DNA from: Chloroflexi bacterium UBA6019
GTDB taxonomy: Bacteria; Chloroflexota; Dormibacteria; Dormibacterales; Dormibacteraceae
Assembly: GCA_002427995.1 (NCBI GenBank)
Contig: DIZV01000043.1
Span: 1 to 5,698, forward strand
Length of the DNA stretch: 5,698 nucleotides
Reading direction: 5' to 3'
Positions 5,665-5,698 of the stretch are shown piece by piece. A model generated the notes under the pieces. That model was not told where the DNA came from, did no database searches, and was given only the letters and a program-made list of their open reading frames with translations. The position numbers were made by a program, and so were the translations under genes. How positions within the stretch are numbered: position 1 is the first letter of the stretch; every line of letters starts with the position of its first letter.

Positions 5665-5676
5665 CCCCGCCCGGGC

Positions 5677-5693
5677 GCCGCCTTGATGGCGGC
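5677..5693. repeat. Short inverted repeat upstream of the J-protein gene
   Basis: GCCGCC (5677-5682) and GGCGGC (5688-5693) are perfect inverted arms around the 5-nt centre TTGAT. The repeat lies where the -35 region of the candidate promoter would be, so it could be an operator; it matches neither CIRCE nor a full HspR (HAIR) site. It may be chance in GC-rich DNA, or belong to a gene beyond the window edge. Confidence 0.3.
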
Positions 5694-5698
5694 CCCGA

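Noticed and set aside
5677..5693. HspR (HAIR) or CIRCE heat-shock operator upstream of the J-protein
   Set aside because: Only a partial CTTGAT half-site resemblance; the required paired half-sites and spacing are absent.
1..5698. CRISPR array, tRNA/rRNA genes, insertion sequence or attachment site
   Set aside because: No regularly spaced direct repeats, no cloverleaf or rRNA-like stretches, no transposase frame or terminal inverted repeats were seen.

Overview
The window is a gene-dense, very GC-rich stretch (G/C strongly preferred at third codon positions) from a bacterium. Protein style and GC suggest a soil or sediment lineage such as Chloroflexota, Dormibacterota or a deep Actinomycetota relative. 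That placement is an impression from protein style; no rRNA or tRNA is present to fix it.

Layout: (i) Positions 1-337 hold the 3' end of a gene for a helical protein that resembles small cytochrome c-like proteins but has lost the heme-binding cysteines. (ii) Positions 351-1832 encode a membrane sensor histidine kinase matching only the C-terminal half of KdpD. (iii) Positions 1829-2515 encode a KdpE-type OmpR-family response regulator that overlaps the kinase by 4 nt. (iv) After a 76-nt gap, positions 2592-2816 encode an unrecognised 74-residue helical protein. (v) Two nt later, positions 2819-4690 encode a 623-residue APC/KUP-superfamily permease that looks like the potassium importer KimA and ends in a cytosolic domain of about 180 residues. 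(vi) Positions 4691-4794 form a short convergent gap packed with dyad symmetry. (vii) On the opposite strand, 5649-4795 encodes a zinc-finger-less (class B, CbpA-like) J-domain co-chaperone with a possible promoter just upstream.

Working hypothesis: the kinase, regulator, small protein and permease form one potassium-homeostasis unit. Here the usual target of KdpD/KdpE, the KdpFABC ATPase, is replaced by a KimA-like permease. The kinase lacks the N-terminal KdpD and universal-stress-protein-like sensory domains, while the transporter carries its own cytosolic domain that may be regulatory. The J-protein is probably an independent stress gene. The link between the two-component system and the permease rests on synteny and residue conservation, not on a visible operator.
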